Positions 8,369 through 18,329 of a stretch of 64,000 bases of DNA are shown here, in pieces. The notes beneath the pieces were generated by a model. That model did not search any database. It was not told where the DNA came from and saw only the letters and a list, made by a program, of their open reading frames with translations. The DNA is taken from positions 1 through 64,000 of the forward strand of contig NZ_FNCH01000007.1 of the NCBI RefSeq assembly GCF_900100705.1. The letters are read 5' to 3'. Both the position numbers and the translations under genes were made by a program. How positions within the stretch are numbered: position 1 is the stretch's first letter; each line of letters opens with the position of its first letter. Source of the stretch: Pedobacter terrae (GTDB lineage Bacteria > Bacteroidota > Bacteroidia > Sphingobacteriales > Sphingobacteriaceae).

Positions 8369-9046
8369 ATGAAAGTCTATAACTACCGCTCTAAATTATT
8401 TTTTTTGCTGATTACCTTATGTAGTATAGGCTTTTCATCGTGTAAAAAGAATAATCCAGATGAAGTGGTGAAAGGGCAGGCCAGGTTAAAAATCGTTAAT
8501 GCTTCATTATCTGATGTGAATCAGGATGTCTATCTGGATGATGAAAAACTAACCTCTTCGGCTCTAGCTTTTGGCGAAACAAGCGAATATGTGAAAATTC
8601 CTTCAGGCAATAGAAATGTTTCTTATACCACCACCAATAACAGGAGCATAGATACCTCGTTAAACTTTACACCATCTATTACCTATACCGCTTTTTTGGT
8701 TACCAATAAAAAAAACGAACTGGAAATTGTTAATTACGAAGATAATCTAAGCAATTCAGAATCAACTAAGGCAAAGATTAAATTGATTAATCTTACTCCC
8801 ATTTTTTCTACGGGTATAAATGTGATGGTGCAGGGCGGTACACAATTTGTTAATGGTTTGGCTTTTAAAGAGGCCTCGAATTATTTTACAGTTGATCCTG
8901 AAGTAAATTTAAGGTATTCAGTAGTAGGTTCTGGTAGTATCAAAACCATTGATTCCAAAAGCTTAGAGGGGGGTAAAATTTATACCATTTGGTTCAGTGG
9001 TGCTACTGCGGCAACCTTAACGGCACATATCATTACTGATAATTAA
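8369..9046 (+). CDS. DUF4397 lipoprotein
   Basis: 225 residues. The signal peptide ends in lipobox FSSC (C25) followed by KKNNPDE, an acidic stretch like the Bacteroidota surface lipoprotein export signal. The body (GQARLKIVNASLSDVNQDVY..., residues ~38 onward) fits the DUF4397 beta-sandwich domain of unknown function. A related lipoprotein follows in the same direction. The cellular role is unknown. Confidence 0.8.
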   Translation: MKVYNYRSKLFFLLITLCSIGFSSCKKNNPDEVVKGQARLKIVNASLSDVNQDVYLDDEKLTSSALAFGETSEYVKIPSGNRNVSYTTTNNRSIDTSLNFTPSITYTAFLVTNKKNELEIVNYEDNLSNSESTKAKIKLINLTPIFSTGINVMVQGGTQFVNGLAFKEASNYFTVDPEVNLRYSVVGSGSIKTIDSKSLEGGKIYTIWFSGATAATLTAHIITDN

Positions 9047-9104
9047 TTTCATAGTTTAGTACGCTTTCTGCTATCTTTACGTTTTATTAGCATTGGTAAT
9101 TTAT

Positions 9105-9836
9105 ATGAAAAATACAGTATTGTTTTCCAGAATATTCTTTCTTATTGTATGCGCCTTTTTAATAAGCTCCTGCATCAAAAACAATAATTTTATTAAGGGG
9201 GATGCAAAAATCAGGTACTTTCAGTCCGCTATAACCGATACCACACAGAATTTTTATCTGAAAGGTATTCAATCTGGTGCTTCTATAACTTATGGCTCAA
9301 ATAGTAATTACATCGTAGTAGCCGGAGATTCTACATATACCATTACCTCCAGAAATATAAATACGGGGATTGATACGGCCAGAGCCATACATAAATTCGA
9401 AATTGGAGCTAACTATTCAATTTATTATACGCGAGCAACTACTACAAGCCCGCCTGTATTAAAAGTTTATCAGGACGATGTAAGGCAGAATTTGAATGTG
9501 GCTAAACTGACTTTTTTAAATTTGGGTTATACCTTAGGTTCTGATGTAATTGTTAAAGACGAAGCTACTACACCCGCTTTTCCACAGTTTACGATGAAAT
9601 ATGGAGATACCGTGAGCAAAGCTGTTAATGTAAACAAGACTACAAAAATTTCTTTTACGCTAACAAATCCTATATCCACCCAGCCTATATTAAATACATT
9701 GGATTCACTTGCAACGACTGCCACTAATACCAATCCAGCAACATCATTGGCCATTACCAAAGGGTTGGTGTATACTGTTTTGCTCGATGGAACGAAAAAA
9801 GGAGAGCTACAGATGCGTTTGGTTTCTGCGAACTAA
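9105..9836 (+). CDS. DUF4397-like lipoprotein, second of a pair
   Basis: The start at 9105 gives a compact signal peptide (MKNTVLFSRIFFLIVCAFL) with lipobox ISSC (C23); an ATG four codons upstream is possible but unneeded. The body begins GDAKIRYFQSAITDTTQNFY, parallel to GQARLKIVNASLSDVNQDVY in the preceding gene, so the two are probably divergent duplicates. The promoter-like word TATCTTTA lies at 9072-9079. Function unknown. Confidence 0.75.
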   Translation: MKNTVLFSRIFFLIVCAFLISSCIKNNNFIKGDAKIRYFQSAITDTTQNFYLKGIQSGASITYGSNSNYIVVAGDSTYTITSRNINTGIDTARAIHKFEIGANYSIYYTRATTTSPPVLKVYQDDVRQNLNVAKLTFLNLGYTLGSDVIVKDEATTPAFPQFTMKYGDTVSKAVNVNKTTKISFTLTNPISTQPILNTLDSLATTATNTNPATSLAITKGLVYTVLLDGTKKGELQMRLVSAN

Positions 9837-9877
9837 ATATATTGCATTTTTCTAGCACTTAATCGGTTTCATATTCA

Positions 9878-9885
9878 TACTTTTG
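9878..9885 (+). promoter_or_regulatory. Putative -7 promoter element of the DedA-family gene
   Basis: TACTTTTG matches TAnnTTTG, 16 bases before the TTG start at 9902. Confidence 0.45.
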
Positions 9886-9901
9886 CCCAAAATCAGATAA
9901 A

Positions 9902-10588
9902 TTGGAATTACTACAGCAGCTTTTAGATTTTATTCTCCACATAGATGTTCATTTAGCCCAAATTGTTAACGAATATCGTACCTGGACCTATCTTATTTTA
10001 TTCCTGATCATTTTTGCCGAAACTGGTTTTGTGGTCACACCATTCCTTCCCGGCGATTCGTTGCTTTTTGCAATGGGGGCTTTAATTGCCGGCGAGCATG
10101 AAACAGGTTTAAATGTATGGGTAATGCTCTTGATATTAATTGTTGCCGCAATCTTGGGAAATACAGTTAATTATAAATTGGGAAGTGTTTTAGGGGCTGG
10201 AGTATTTAAAGAGAAAAATAAAATCTTAAAACTCAAATATTATCATCAATCTCACGAATTTTTTGAAAAACATGGTGGTAAAGCCATTATGCTGAGCCGG
10301 TTTTTGCCAATTTTCAGAACAATTGCCCCTTTTGTTGCCGGTATAGCTAAAATGCCTTTCGGTCGTTTTACCTATTATAATATTATTGGTGGGGTTGCCT
10401 GGATTTTTGCCTTATTAATTGGTGGTTACCTGTTAGGGCAGATTCCTGCAATTAAAAATAACTTCGAACTCGTTATCATTTTTATTGCCGTAGTCACATT
10501 TGTTCCTGCCATTTGGGCTGCTGTTAGAAGCCGCCTGGAACCTAAAAAAGTGGAGAAAATTATTGAAGGTGAGGATCCTAACGCATAA
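9902..10588 (+). CDS. DedA family inner-membrane protein
   Basis: 228 residues with about five hydrophobic segments. The family signature occurs at MLSRFLPIFRTIAPFVAGIAKM, and an N-terminal TPFLPGDSLLF is also typical. DedA proteins are implicated in undecaprenyl-phosphate or phospholipid transport and membrane homeostasis. The start is TTG at 9902: no in-frame ATG lies upstream before the promoter word, and the next internal ATG would remove the first membrane segments. It ends one base before the convergent gene on the other strand, with no terminator between them. Confidence 0.9.
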   Translation: MELLQQLLDFILHIDVHLAQIVNEYRTWTYLILFLIIFAETGFVVTPFLPGDSLLFAMGALIAGEHETGLNVWVMLLILIVAAILGNTVNYKLGSVLGAGVFKEKNKILKLKYYHQSHEFFEKHGGKAIMLSRFLPIFRTIAPFVAGIAKMPFGRFTYYNIIGGVAWIFALLIGGYLLGQIPAIKNNFELVIIFIAVVTFVPAIWAAVRSRLEPKKVEKIIEGEDPNA

Positions 10589-11545
10589 CTAAAGTTCCCT
10601 GCCGAGAAGTATTCCCTTTTGGTATTTCTTCTCGATTTCTTTTTCTTCTTTTTGTTCTTCTGGCAATATTTCGGTTTTAACCAGGTTTTTAAGCACTGGT
10701 TGTCCGGCATCTACCCAGGCCGAATACCAAAACGAACCTGTGGTTAATATAGCAGCGCGCATTTGTTTTTCGACCATATTGTTCATCTTATTGTGATAGG
10801 CTTTTGCATATTCCCTGGAGTATTGTTTAAGTACGGTATTGTTCCGCTCTGAGAAACTATACTTCTCCCTGGATGGAAATGATGCATTTAACTCCGCTTC
10901 AAAGTTTAGAACAGTATCAACCAAACTATGGGTATGTTTAAGTACTTTCCAGATTTCTTGCAATGGGTTTTCAATATAATGAGCCTGGCCTACAACAAAG
11001 TTGTATTGAGTTGAAAACAATTCGGGCAAACGGCTTTCCCAAAAAGCATGGATACCGACCTGATTGGTGAGTTGTCCGTTGTGATTGGCTGTAGTATGTA
11101 AAGGAACATGCGCATCACCAATGTAATGACCCAGATCTGCAGAATATTTTAGGATTTTTACCGAATCGCGCATTTTAAAGGCTTTTACCAAACCATAATA
11201 ACTGCGTTGTATCTGCCATGGAATGATGCCATCCGTATTTAGCTTTTTCAGGCCATATTTAGCCAGGGCATCGTCCCATTTTTCTGGAATGCTATCGATA
11301 TTTTGCTCATAGTTTTCTACATCCAGGTAGTGCCTTGGCGCCTCAAGTGTATCCGCATATCTGCGTTTATCTGCATCAACGGCATGTTCGGTAATATATT
11401 TGATATTTCTTTTATAAAAACCGATCATGTCTGCCGGCAAAGTGAAGACAGCAAGGTTGTTTATTCTTTGATGAGCAAAGAAACCCCAGGAGGTACAAAG
11501 AAATATAGGGATGATTAACGCAGCTAAAATCGTTAATCTTTTCAT
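10589..11545 (-). CDS. Zinc-dependent phospholipase C-like / S1-P1 nuclease-fold exported protein
   Basis: A signal peptide (MKRLTILAALIIPIFLCTS) is followed at once by WGFFAHQRIN. The Trp at the mature N terminus and the His ligands in FFAHQ, APRHYLD and DLGHYIGDAHVPLHT, with Asp in between, match the zinc-binding pattern of the bacterial phospholipase C / S1-P1 fold. About 318 residues. The start at 11545 is preferred over an ATG six codons upstream because it gives a clean signal peptide. Whether it acts on phospholipid or nucleic acid cannot be told. Its 3' end abuts the DedA gene. Confidence 0.8.
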   Translation of the reverse strand: MKRLTILAALIIPIFLCTSWGFFAHQRINNLAVFTLPADMIGFYKRNIKYITEHAVDADKRRYADTLEAPRHYLDVENYEQNIDSIPEKWDDALAKYGLKKLNTDGIIPWQIQRSYYGLVKAFKMRDSVKILKYSADLGHYIGDAHVPLHTTANHNGQLTNQVGIHAFWESRLPELFSTQYNFVVGQAHYIENPLQEIWKVLKHTHSLVDTVLNFEAELNASFPSREKYSFSERNNTVLKQYSREYAKAYHNKMNNMVEKQMRAAILTTGSFWYSAWVDAGQPVLKNLVKTEILPEEQKEEKEIEKKYQKGILLGREL

Positions 11546-11708
11546 ATACCCTAAGATAAACAACTTCCATTAAAACTCCTAAGGGAAAGAAGTAAAATTA
11601 TGCATCTTCCAGTTTTTATCTCGAAATTTTGATTCGGATAATGCCATCACGCTTTCTTTCAATAACTTTGCTAATTACTGCGGATTGTAAACCCTTCCTA
11701 ATATTTGT

Positions 11709-12800
11709 TTAATTTCCTAAAAATCTGTTGAATGATTGCCAATACTTATCTCTGTAAATGTCAAAAGATATCTGAAATCTATTGCTATATTTCTTACTGA
11801 TTTCGTACATTATTTTCGATGGTTTCCTAAATTCTTTGCAAGCGAAAAAGATCTCTCTCATGCCATTGGCCGTCTCTCTGCCGATGTTTAAGTATCCGTC
11901 GGTATCTGTTAAAAATGTTAAAACTTCATCTTCAAGCTCATTTAGCTGATTATATGAATCTTTATTAGGCAGGCCATTCTCGTTCGGTGAAAATTTAACT
12001 TCAATATTTAAAATCCATGGGTGGGACGCTTTATCCTCCCAGGATAACAATTCGGTATTTACAACGGCAATTAATGGATTGCTATTTTCTAATGTTGCTT
12101 CCAGCATATTATAGCTATCATTCTCTGTATTATGGCTTATATCTTCGTACTTTTCTATAAATTCCTTTTCACGCCAGATCAGAAAATCTTTTAATTTATC
12201 TATAGGAATGAGCTCTTTTTCCAGTTGTTCCTTTCCAACAATCCTTAAACGATCTATGGTTGTGGCAAAATTCAGTTCACCCAAATAATTATCAAGAAAA
12301 ATATACACCCCATTGGTAATAGCATTGGCATTCTGTTCGTTAAAGTCTTCATGAACAATGGTCAGATCTATTTCATCAGGTAAATTTGGATGTACTGTAT
12401 AATAAAAGTTTAAATTTTTGCTATTAAACTCGTAATTGCCCATACTTATATTTACGTTTTCTATAGTTAAGGGTTGTTTTAATGCCGTAATGGCCCAACC
12501 TTCGATATTTGGTGCGGCAGCAACAAGCTCTTCTACAAAAGCAATATTTTTAATATTCCCGTCGGCCGTAAGCACCAGTTCAGCAGTACTTTCGTTGATC
12601 ATTCCTGTTAAAAAGAAATAACCCTCTTTCAATTCGGCTAATTTTGGCGAAAGCTTATCGAAAAAATCTTTTTCAAAATCTCCATTTGTTTTAACGACCT
12701 TAAAAAAATCCTTTTCATATTTCCTGAACCAAATCCAGAAATCTTCATTTGATTTTACAGGCTTTTCTTTTTTTGTAAACAGTTTTTTTAATAAACTCAT
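11709..12800 (-). CDS. DUF695-type protein of unknown function
   Basis: 363 residues, no signal peptide, lysine-rich N terminus (MSLLKKLFTKKEKPVK). The C-terminal ~140 residues (LSWEDKASHPWILNIEVKF... to IFFACKEFRKPSK and DIYRDKYWQSFNRFLGN) resemble DUF695. The N-terminal ~200 residues (FFLTGMINESTAELVLTADG) look like a second domain. It starts 14 bases after the DUF3999 gene, so it is probably the last gene of a DUF2339-DUF3999-DUF695 unit. Function unknown. Confidence 0.65.
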   Translation of the reverse strand: MSLLKKLFTKKEKPVKSNEDFWIWFRKYEKDFFKVVKTNGDFEKDFFDKLSPKLAELKEGYFFLTGMINESTAELVLTADGNIKNIAFVEELVAAAPNIEGWAITALKQPLTIENVNISMGNYEFNSKNLNFYYTVHPNLPDEIDLTIVHEDFNEQNANAITNGVYIFLDNYLGELNFATTIDRLRIVGKEQLEKELIPIDKLKDFLIWREKEFIEKYEDISHNTENDSYNMLEATLENSNPLIAVVNTELLSWEDKASHPWILNIEVKFSPNENGLPNKDSYNQLNELEDEVLTFLTDTDGYLNIGRETANGMREIFFACKEFRKPSKIMYEISKKYSNRFQISFDIYRDKYWQSFNRFLGN

Positions 12801-12814
12801 CTTTAATCTAAATC

Positions 12815-14047
12815 TTAATTTTTTAACATTTTAAATGAGAACCAGCCTAGTAATGCAATAATCACGACCATCAGTGCCCAGAGCCAGGGTTTATTTTCGA
12901 ATAATGGTTTTGCTGTTTCAATGGAGTAAGCCGGGTTTTTCGCTTCGGCGCCAATAGTTACGGTGGTTAAATTAACCGGAATTTTACTTTCGAATTTTTC
13001 AATTTCATAAACGGGGCTAATTGCTTTTTCATTGCCATAATATAGGGCATATTCATTTTTGGGCTGATCAAACCGTGCAATAATTTCGTAGATGTTACCT
13101 TTTAACTGTAAGCCACTTAAACGCAATGGCATATTGTCGTTATTCTGGATAGTAATTTTTAACCTGGAAGTAATCGTATTTTCAAAATTAAATGCAGCTT
13201 CTACCAGAGAACTTATTGTGCCTTCATAAAGATTAGCATAATTGTACTGGATCCCCTTATCAGTTTTAAAACTATCTGTTGCATATTCTATTTTAATCGG
13301 ACGGTAGAAATCGAAATCGCTTTGTGCATTCAATTTTAGATAGGATAGCGGAACCTGATTAGTTAAGGTTACATCAACAACGGTTTCTTTTTTGGATGCA
13401 TCATTTTTAAGATCGAATGATTGATATTTAACTACTTTAAATGTTCCTGGTATGGTATCTGTTTTCAAAATTTTCGCTTCCAATAATTCTGGCTGTATAG
13501 GGCTTTTAACCAGAAGTCTAAAATATTGATATTTAGCATCAGGAAAATTCAACCTGGTAAACTGGTAATCTGTATCGTTATTTTTGATGGATAGAATTCG
13601 ATAATTAGATAAGATGTTAAACCATTCTTTGTTATCATTACTGCCCTCGAGGGTAACTTCCCAATCGAAATTTTCTTGTTTAAAAGCCAGCTTAATCTGA
13701 TTGATTAAACTTATTTCTGGCGATTGAAAAGTATAATAGTAACCGTTTTGATTAACACTTTGGTTAATCTGTTTAAAGGTAATATCATTTGACGATACCT
13801 TATCTACACGCTGCTTTAACAAGTATGGAACCTCTATGGTATCTTTTCCGTTAATGCCAAAAATTCTTAAATCTTCGAAACCGGCATTAGCTTTTTTATA
13901 GAGATCATCTGGCAATACCATTTTGTGCCATACTGAATTAACGCCAGAGATATTCCGCTTAAATTTATAGGTATTGGTTTGTGCATTTGCGATGGTGGTG
14001 CAAAGCAAAAGAAAGGTAAATAAGTTAATTTTCAACTTTAGCATCAT
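12815..14047 (-). CDS. DUF3999 family envelope protein
   Basis: 410 residues. A signal peptide (LKINLFTFLLLCTTIANAQ) is followed by a mostly beta region with YQYFRLLVKSPIQ and WEVTLEGSNDNKEW, which resembles discoidin-like carbohydrate-binding folds. A single C-terminal transmembrane segment (LWALMVVIIALLGWFSF) ends in KMLKN. Its start overlaps the end of the DUF2339 gene by 23 bases. DUF3999 and DUF2339 genes are commonly paired, which suggests a joint envelope function that is not known. Confidence 0.82.
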   Translation of the reverse strand: MMLKLKINLFTFLLLCTTIANAQTNTYKFKRNISGVNSVWHKMVLPDDLYKKANAGFEDLRIFGINGKDTIEVPYLLKQRVDKVSSNDITFKQINQSVNQNGYYYTFQSPEISLINQIKLAFKQENFDWEVTLEGSNDNKEWFNILSNYRILSIKNNDTDYQFTRLNFPDAKYQYFRLLVKSPIQPELLEAKILKTDTIPGTFKVVKYQSFDLKNDASKKETVVDVTLTNQVPLSYLKLNAQSDFDFYRPIKIEYATDSFKTDKGIQYNYANLYEGTISSLVEAAFNFENTITSRLKITIQNNDNMPLRLSGLQLKGNIYEIIARFDQPKNEYALYYGNEKAISPVYEIEKFESKIPVNLTTVTIGAEAKNPAYSIETAKPLFENKPWLWALMVVIIALLGWFSFKMLKN

Positions 14048-16403
14048 CTATAATTAAATGTTTGTATTTGTTGTAAAGGAAAGAAATGATGAGTAACAAT
14101 ACGCCTAACGACACAAAAACGATGGTTTTGGCGATTGTGCTCAGGGAATAGATATCATAAAAGAAAAGTTTGATCAAAGTTATTCCAAATAACACCATTG
14201 CACCGATGCGCAAGTGTTTTTTGTTTTTGGCCAGCCCCATGCTGATTAAGAATAGGGAGAATATGCCCCAAAGGATGCTTAATCCTAGTTTGTAACTATC
14301 CGCTGAATGCGATAATTCTAAAATGTTAATCAATTCGCTGCTGATGATCCATAACAGAGAAAGATATAGCAGAAAATCGAACATTGTTTTCAGATCCTTT
14401 TTCAACAGCCCGGAACGCTGCAGCCAGTGACACTGCACAATCAGTAAGGCAAAAAAAGCAATCGCCACGTACCTGGTCGTGATATTAAATGAGCTGATAG
14501 TAAAATATTTACTTTCAGGAATTAAATAGGTATCCCTAAGCTCGCTTAAGTTATACAGTCCTAATGTTAGAAACAAGATGATAACCAGGAGGTTAATAAT
14601 AAGGTTGGCGATAGCAAATTCGCCATTTTTTAGTTTTTTAATGTTCAGATAACTTAATATTGAAGCAAAAAACAGGGTATAAATATAAATCCAAGCTGTT
14701 TTTAAAGTCAGGTAATTATAGTTGTATTCACTGCTAGGGTAATCAAGCTTTGTTTTGGGGTTAAGGTTAATTTTGCTCAATTGGAGCAGATTGTTAAAGT
14801 ATTTGGAAATCTCGATCCTAAAGGTAAAATAGATTGCAAAAATCAGAATAGCAGGAATAGAATAACGGAGGATCTTACTCATCCAGATCAACTGTACAGG
14901 CGCTTCATTTTCTTTTTTGCTAATGCTGAACATCCAGAAAAAGCAGGTAATAAATATGCTTGCCGTTAAAAAACCTACATTAAATACCGGTGTGATTACG
15001 ATTGTATTTCCGTTGTAGAAATCATAATAAGTTATCCAATCTTCCAGCAGACTAAAAAAGGCCAGAAATATTAATGGAAAGGATAGTTTTTCATAAATGG
15101 CAATCTTTTTTATGCGTGCTAAATAGAACAATACCGCTGCCTCTACCACCCAGGAAACAGTTACCCACCCGCCATCTAACTGAACGGGAACAGCCATTGT
15201 AATAAAGGTAATTACCATGGCCAGAATAAGGTAAAACAGGTTTTTATCTGCAAGATTTTTCTTGTAAATAACCAGGCATACCACAAAATGGATCACGGCA
15301 TTTGCCAATGTAAATAAGCCCAGCAGCTCAGCGCTGTTTTTATTATCTGATAATATTAAATAACCTATCCCGTAGTATACAAATGAATTTAAAAGTAAAA
15401 TAATTACATCGCTAAAGCCAAAAACTTCTTTTTTGCTTACCTTATAAGCCAGGTTGGTGATGTAAAAAGTAAGGAAAAATAGAGAAGAGAATAATAAAGC
15501 CAATCCGAAATAATTATAAGAACTACTTAAATCGAGCCTCCAGGAAACAAAAATGAGCCATGTTAAACCAAATGATGCATAAAATAATGGCTTCCAATAT
15601 TTTTTGAAACTAAGCACAAGTATACCAATATTGATAATGGCCATATAAGTAAATAATACACCTACTTTGCCCGAACCATCGCTTAACAGGAAAGGAATAG
15701 CGTAAGCACCAACCAGGCCAATGTGCGCAATAACCTGTTTATTATATTTAATTGCTGCTACAACGGTAAACGAGGTGAATACAATCATTAGGGCAAAAGC
15801 TAATGCCTGTGGAATTAAGGCATAGAAATCGTAAGCAGCATAGGTAATAAAATACATAATGGCAATTGCGCCACTAACCAATACAGCCGAAAAATTTTCA
15901 TATTTGACTTTAAGCTTAATAGCAAAAGCCATTAAACCTACTCCAACTGCGTAACCCAATACAATTCTGGTAAGTGGGCTAATCATATCATGATCAATGG
16001 CATATTTGGCACCAATTGCTACTCCGATAATTAAAATCAGGATACCAATTTTGCTGATCAGATTTTCTCCTATGAACTTCTCAAAATCAGATTTAACCAT
16101 GTTTTCGCGCTTAAATCTTTCAGCTAAATTAGGCTGATTTTGGCTTGCCGAAGGCGATATAGGTGCAGTTCTGGGTTGTGGTATAGCCGAAGTTTGTATA
16201 ACAGCGCCCGGTACCGTATTTCTAATTGGTGGGATAGTTGTAGGCTCAGGATTTATTGCTGAGGGCATGGTTACTGACCCAAGCGATTGTAGAGCCCTAA
16301 CCTCGTTTCTTAATGCTTGTATTTCTGCTTCAAAGCCCTGCTGTCTCAGCAAAAGGTTTTCCAGCTTAATTAATAGCAGGTTTAATTTTTCGGATTTATC
16401 CAT
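14025..16403 (-). CDS. DUF2339 multispanning membrane protein
   Basis: 792 residues. A short N-terminal coiled coil (KLNLLLIKLENLLLRQQGFE..., 5-40) leads into a Pro/Ser/Thr-rich linker (45-95) and then a long series of roughly 20 hydrophobic helices to the end. The first conserved block is ENLISKIGILILIIGVAIGA with the following AIDHDMISP, typical of DUF2339. It is paired with DUF3999 downstream. Transport or sensing roles have been guessed for the family, but none can be read from the sequence. Confidence 0.85.
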   Translation of the reverse strand: MDKSEKLNLLLIKLENLLLRQQGFEAEIQALRNEVRALQSLGSVTMPSAINPEPTTIPPIRNTVPGAVIQTSAIPQPRTAPISPSASQNQPNLAERFKRENMVKSDFEKFIGENLISKIGILILIIGVAIGAKYAIDHDMISPLTRIVLGYAVGVGLMAFAIKLKVKYENFSAVLVSGAIAIMYFITYAAYDFYALIPQALAFALMIVFTSFTVVAAIKYNKQVIAHIGLVGAYAIPFLLSDGSGKVGVLFTYMAIINIGILVLSFKKYWKPLFYASFGLTWLIFVSWRLDLSSSYNYFGLALLFSSLFFLTFYITNLAYKVSKKEVFGFSDVIILLLNSFVYYGIGYLILSDNKNSAELLGLFTLANAVIHFVVCLVIYKKNLADKNLFYLILAMVITFITMAVPVQLDGGWVTVSWVVEAAVLFYLARIKKIAIYEKLSFPLIFLAFFSLLEDWITYYDFYNGNTIVITPVFNVGFLTASIFITCFFWMFSISKKENEAPVQLIWMSKILRYSIPAILIFAIYFTFRIEISKYFNNLLQLSKINLNPKTKLDYPSSEYNYNYLTLKTAWIYIYTLFFASILSYLNIKKLKNGEFAIANLIINLLVIILFLTLGLYNLSELRDTYLIPESKYFTISSFNITTRYVAIAFFALLIVQCHWLQRSGLLKKDLKTMFDFLLYLSLLWIISSELINILELSHSADSYKLGLSILWGIFSLFLISMGLAKNKKHLRIGAMVLFGITLIKLFFYDIYSLSTIAKTIVFVSLGVLLLIISFLYNKYKHLIIDDAKVEN

Positions 16404-16782
16404 TCTGTATTTTAAAGTCCTTATCTTTAGTTAATAAATATAAGAATGTATTTTTACAAGCGTGGGTAAAATTTGGTGAATGAGTTGGTGAACTCTTTTA
16501 TAACCACCTTTTCTTCCTAAACAGGAGGGGAGTAGGAATTGCTGTGGCAAAATAAGCTACGAATATTAAAGTTTTTGGCATGGAATCCTTTGGGGATACA
16601 TTTTACAGAGAATACCTTTACTATTTATTCAAGAATTGTGTTCAGCTGTTGTTACGCATCGTTGCTGTATAAATTTACTAGATGAATTAACTCCCCTCCT
16701 TGTCAAGGAGGGGCTTAACATTATCTTTCATTTTAATCTGTTAAGTTTAGGAAGGGATATTTTAGTTCCAGGCAATCAGTTT
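16404..16782. other. Intergenic stretch with one GC-rich hairpin
   Basis: The only clear structure is a hairpin at 16693-16713 (CCCCTCCTT / AAGGAGGGG, loop GTC), with a related half-copy AGGAGGGGAG near 16523. This resembles the short palindromes of the his region. A 68-codon rightward open frame (16636-16842) overlaps the neighbouring oxidoreductase gene and is not considered real. Confidence 0.5.
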
Positions 16783-17814
16783 TTATTTATTCAGCGCTTT
16801 TCTCACTTCTGGGGCAATTTTTGTCCCAAAAATCTCTATTGATTTCATCATTGCGGCATGAGATGGTCCGCCAACATCCATATGAGCAGAAAAACGGGTT
16901 AATCCAAAGGTTTCTTGCATGGCCAGAATTTTATCTACCGATTCATTTGCATCGCCGATGATTAAAGCTCCGCTACTGCTTCTGCCTCCATCAAACTGAT
17001 TGCGTTGATAAGGCGGCCAACCGCGAGATTTACCAATCCTGTTCATTTGGGCAGAATAAAGGGGATAATAGTAATCTGCAACTTCGTTACTGTTTTCGCC
17101 AAATAAGGAATGCATGTGAACACCTACGTCGAACTTATTCATATCATGTCCGTACGCTTGGTACACCTTTTTGTAATAATCAAACAATGGTTTAAATTGT
17201 ATAGGCTGGCCTCCAATAATGGCAAACATGACCGGTAATCCTAATCTGCCGGCACGTTCTACTGATTCTGGTGTTCCACCAACGGCTACCCAGATTTTTA
17301 AATTATCGTTTACCGCTCTGGGCAAAACTTCCTGGTTTTTCAGTTCTGACCTGAATTTACCTTTCCAGCTAATTTTGGGCTCCTTATTTATTTTAAGGAG
17401 TAATTCGAGTTTTTCTTCATAAAGTTCATCATAATCTTGTAGGTTATAACCGAACAGGGGAAAAGATTCGATAAAACTTCCACGACCAGCCATTAATTCG
17501 GCTCTTCCATTCGAAATTAAATCTATGGTGGCAAAGTTCTGATATAATTTAACCGGATCAGATGAACTTAAAACCGAAACGGCACTGCTTAATTTAATGT
17601 TTTTGGTTACCGTGGCGGCAGCGGCCAGTATAATTTCAGGACTGGATACGGCATAATCAGGGCGATGATGTTCGCCAATACCGTAGAAATCTAAACCCAC
17701 TTCGTCCATGAGTTTTATTTCTGCTATAATTTCCTGAAGTCTTTGTTGTGCGGGTTGAATTTCTCCTTTTGCATTGATCTGCAAATCGCCAAACATACCG
17801 ATACCTAATTCCAT
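16783..17814 (-). CDS. LLM-class flavin-dependent oxidoreductase
   Basis: 343-residue luciferase-like monooxygenase. The N-terminal strand (MELGIGMFGDL) and EVGLDFYGIGEHHRPDYAVSSP belong to the family, as do the GRAELMAGRGSF flavin-phosphate region and the C-terminal SALIIGDANESVDKIL. These enzymes use reduced FMN to oxidise varied substrates; the substrate here is unknown. A TAnnTTTG promoter word lies 19 bases upstream. Monocistronic. Confidence 0.88.
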   Translation of the reverse strand: MELGIGMFGDLQINAKGEIQPAQQRLQEIIAEIKLMDEVGLDFYGIGEHHRPDYAVSSPEIILAAAATVTKNIKLSSAVSVLSSSDPVKLYQNFATIDLISNGRAELMAGRGSFIESFPLFGYNLQDYDELYEEKLELLLKINKEPKISWKGKFRSELKNQEVLPRAVNDNLKIWVAVGGTPESVERAGRLGLPVMFAIIGGQPIQFKPLFDYYKKVYQAYGHDMNKFDVGVHMHSLFGENSNEVADYYYPLYSAQMNRIGKSRGWPPYQRNQFDGGRSSSGALIIGDANESVDKILAMQETFGLTRFSAHMDVGGPSHAAMMKSIEIFGTKIAPEVRKALNK

Positions 17815-17833
17815 ATTGTTAAATATTTTTTAA

Positions 17834-17841
17834 CAAAAGTA
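17834..17841 (-). promoter_or_regulatory. Putative -7 promoter element of the LLM oxidoreductase gene
   Basis: Reads TACTTTTG on the minus strand, matching TAnnTTTG, 19 bases before the ATG at 17814. Confidence 0.45.
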
Positions 17842-17897
17842 AGGTGTTTGTGTTTGCCGGTTTTTGATGTATGGTAAGAAAAAGATTGAATTGGAAA

Positions 17898-18329
17898 TTA
17901 ACCTGTTAATTTGCCCAAAGCATTTAAAATGGTTTCGAGCTCTTGATTGGGATAATCAAAGTTTGTGGATTCTATTTTAAATTTTCTGCCATTTTCTAAA
18001 ATGATATTGATGTAAGAATATCTTCTGCGTCCAAACGACTCATCAAATGCCTTTATAAGCCGAATTTCAGTCCATTTAAAGGTTCCTAGATTTAATAAGG
18101 TGATTTCATTTTCATCTGCAATAATTGCGTATTCATCCTGCTTAGCAATTAAGTTTTTAAAGTAGAAAATAAAAAATACAATTAATACAGACATCGAAAT
18201 TATAGCTGATTGAGCACAACTTAGATCAAACATAAATATTGGTGCAACAAAGAACAATGGGAACATGCTGAAGATATAAATCATAATGAATATGTTTCCA
18301 TTGTCTTTAACTTTGATCGATTTAAGCAT
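17898..18329 (-). CDS. Small membrane protein with a PH-like tail, unknown
   Basis: 143 residues: two adjacent hydrophobic helices (about 13-60), then a soluble beta-rich region (YAIIADENEITLLNLGTFKWTEIRLIKAF...). The tail pattern resembles the membrane-associated PH-like domains of small bacterial proteins. No family is named with confidence. It stands alone downstream of the LLM oxidoreductase gene (leftward). Confidence 0.6.
   Translation of the reverse strand: MLKSIKVKDNGNIFIMIYIFSMFPLFFVAPIFMFDLSCAQSAIISMSVLIVFFIFYFKNLIAKQDEYAIIADENEITLLNLGTFKWTEIRLIKAFDESFGRRRYSYINIILENGRKFKIESTNFDYPNQELETILNALGKLTG

Noticed and set aside
9527..9760. 77-codon leftward open frame inside the second DUF4397-like gene
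   Set aside because: Fully overlaps a convincing lipoprotein gene and has no domain; it is a shadow on the other strand.
11620..11708. Frame continuing about 30 codons past the DUF695 stop (QSAVISKVIERKRDGIIRIK)
   Set aside because: Open by chance length, no recognised domain and no evidence that the DUF695 stop is a mutation; kept only as a note.
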